This document shows positions 5,299 to 5,587 of a stretch of 5,587 bases of DNA, one piece after another. The notes under the pieces were generated by a model. It was not told where the DNA came from, ran no database searches, and worked only from the letters and a program-made list of their open reading frames with translations. The DNA is from an uncultured Collinsella sp. (GTDB lineage: Bacteria > Actinomycetota > Coriobacteriia > Coriobacteriales > Coriobacteriaceae). Each line of letters begins with the position of its first letter. Position 1 is the stretch's first letter. The stretch lies in NCBI GenBank assembly GCA_900757265.1, contig CAAENW010000024.1:1-5587 (forward strand). The letters are read 5' to 3'. Both the position numbers and the translations under genes were made by a program.

Positions 5299-5587
5299 AT
5301 GAACGCAACGAATATGGTCCAGGGAAACCTCGCCCTTAAGCTCGAGACGCCTGCAGAACCCACTTTTACGGTTGTTCAGGGTGGCCGCTCCGGCATTCAA
5401 CCTTTGACCGTAAAGCCTGCTCGCAATCAGCAGGCTGTAGTCGCGCCGGCCCGCGTTGCCCTGAAGGTTCCGACGATTGTCGCCGTCGCCGTTGCGCTTA
5501 CGATCTTCTTTGTCCTCGCTACTTCGGTCTTTAGCGCTCGTCACGCCGCGTATGCCGAGTCCGTTTCCAACATTACTTACGAGACCA
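5299..5587 (+). CDS. Single-pass membrane protein, candidate SOS cell-division suppressor (3' end outside window)
   Basis: The frame from the ATG at 5299 stays open to the window end, giving 96 residues of an incomplete protein. A roughly 55-residue polar tail comes first, containing Q/T/V-rich stretches and basic residues (K39, R42, R52, K56) just before the membrane. One hydrophobic segment follows at about 57-80 (VPTIVAVAVALTIFFVLATS), then RHAAYAES, so the C-terminus should lie outside. AYA before E could be a signal peptidase site, so a membrane anchor and a secreted form are both possible. In Actinobacteria and Firmicutes the divergent neighbour of lexA is often a short membrane protein with a LysM domain that halts division under SOS control (YneA, DivS, Rv2719c). 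The position, LexA boxes and topology fit this, but no LysM is visible in this part, so the function is inference. The perfect box 2 and strong ribosome site suggest tight repression and strong induced output. Confidence 0.8.
   Translation, partial: MNATNMVQGNLALKLETPAEPTFTVVQGGRSGIQPLTVKPARNQQAVVAPARVALKVPTIVAVAVALTIFFVLATSVFSARHAAYAESVSNITYET

Noticed and set aside
5233..5544. Minus-strand open frame of 103 codons opposite the rightward gene
   Set aside because: The opposite strand has a strong ribosome site, a plausible membrane segment and a promoter, while this frame is Arg/Asp-rich and featureless.

Overview
The window looks like chromosomal core DNA of a GC-rich actinobacterium of the class Coriobacteriia, probably Collinsella or a close relative. 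This is inferred from the gene set miaB-miaA-hflX next to lexA with a divergent membrane-protein gene, from GAAC-N4-GTTC LexA boxes of the Gram-positive/actinobacterial type, and from a moderately GC-rich codon usage without extreme bias. No species-level assignment is possible from sequence reading alone.

Left part, plus strand (1-3802): the C-terminal end of an unrecognised gene is followed after about 45 bases by a tight three-gene block. miaB (tRNA ms2i6A37 methylthiotransferase), miaA (tRNA dimethylallyltransferase) and hflX (ribosome-associated GTPase) are joined by 1-base TAATG overlaps. MiaA makes i6A37, MiaB converts it to ms2i6A37, and HflX acts on stalled or stressed ribosomes, so the block concerns decoding quality and translation stress.

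Middle part, minus strand (3787-5135): lexA, the SOS repressor with intact self-cleavage residues, is followed by a seven-helix membrane protein of the DUF1624/HGSNAT-like acyltransferase family. Its start codon overlaps the lexA stop in another TAATG, so the two are almost certainly one transcription unit. The distal gene converges on hflX and overlaps its 3' end by 16 bases.

Right part (5136-5587): a divergent control region of about 160 bases separates lexA from a rightward gene cut by the window end. It holds three LexA boxes whose starts are exactly 28 bases apart, two with perfect GAAC-N4-GTTC symmetry and one with a single mismatch. The middle box fills the spacer of a near-consensus promoter pointing at the rightward gene. 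That gene encodes a basic cytoplasmic tail, one membrane segment and the beginning of an extracytoplasmic part. By position it is a candidate SOS-induced cell-division suppressor (YneA/DivS/Rv2719c type), but the diagnostic LysM domain would lie outside the window.

No RNA genes, mobile elements, CRISPR arrays or long repeats were seen. The most unusual points are the regularly spaced operator array, the membrane acyltransferase coupled to lexA, and an extra cysteine pair in MiaB.
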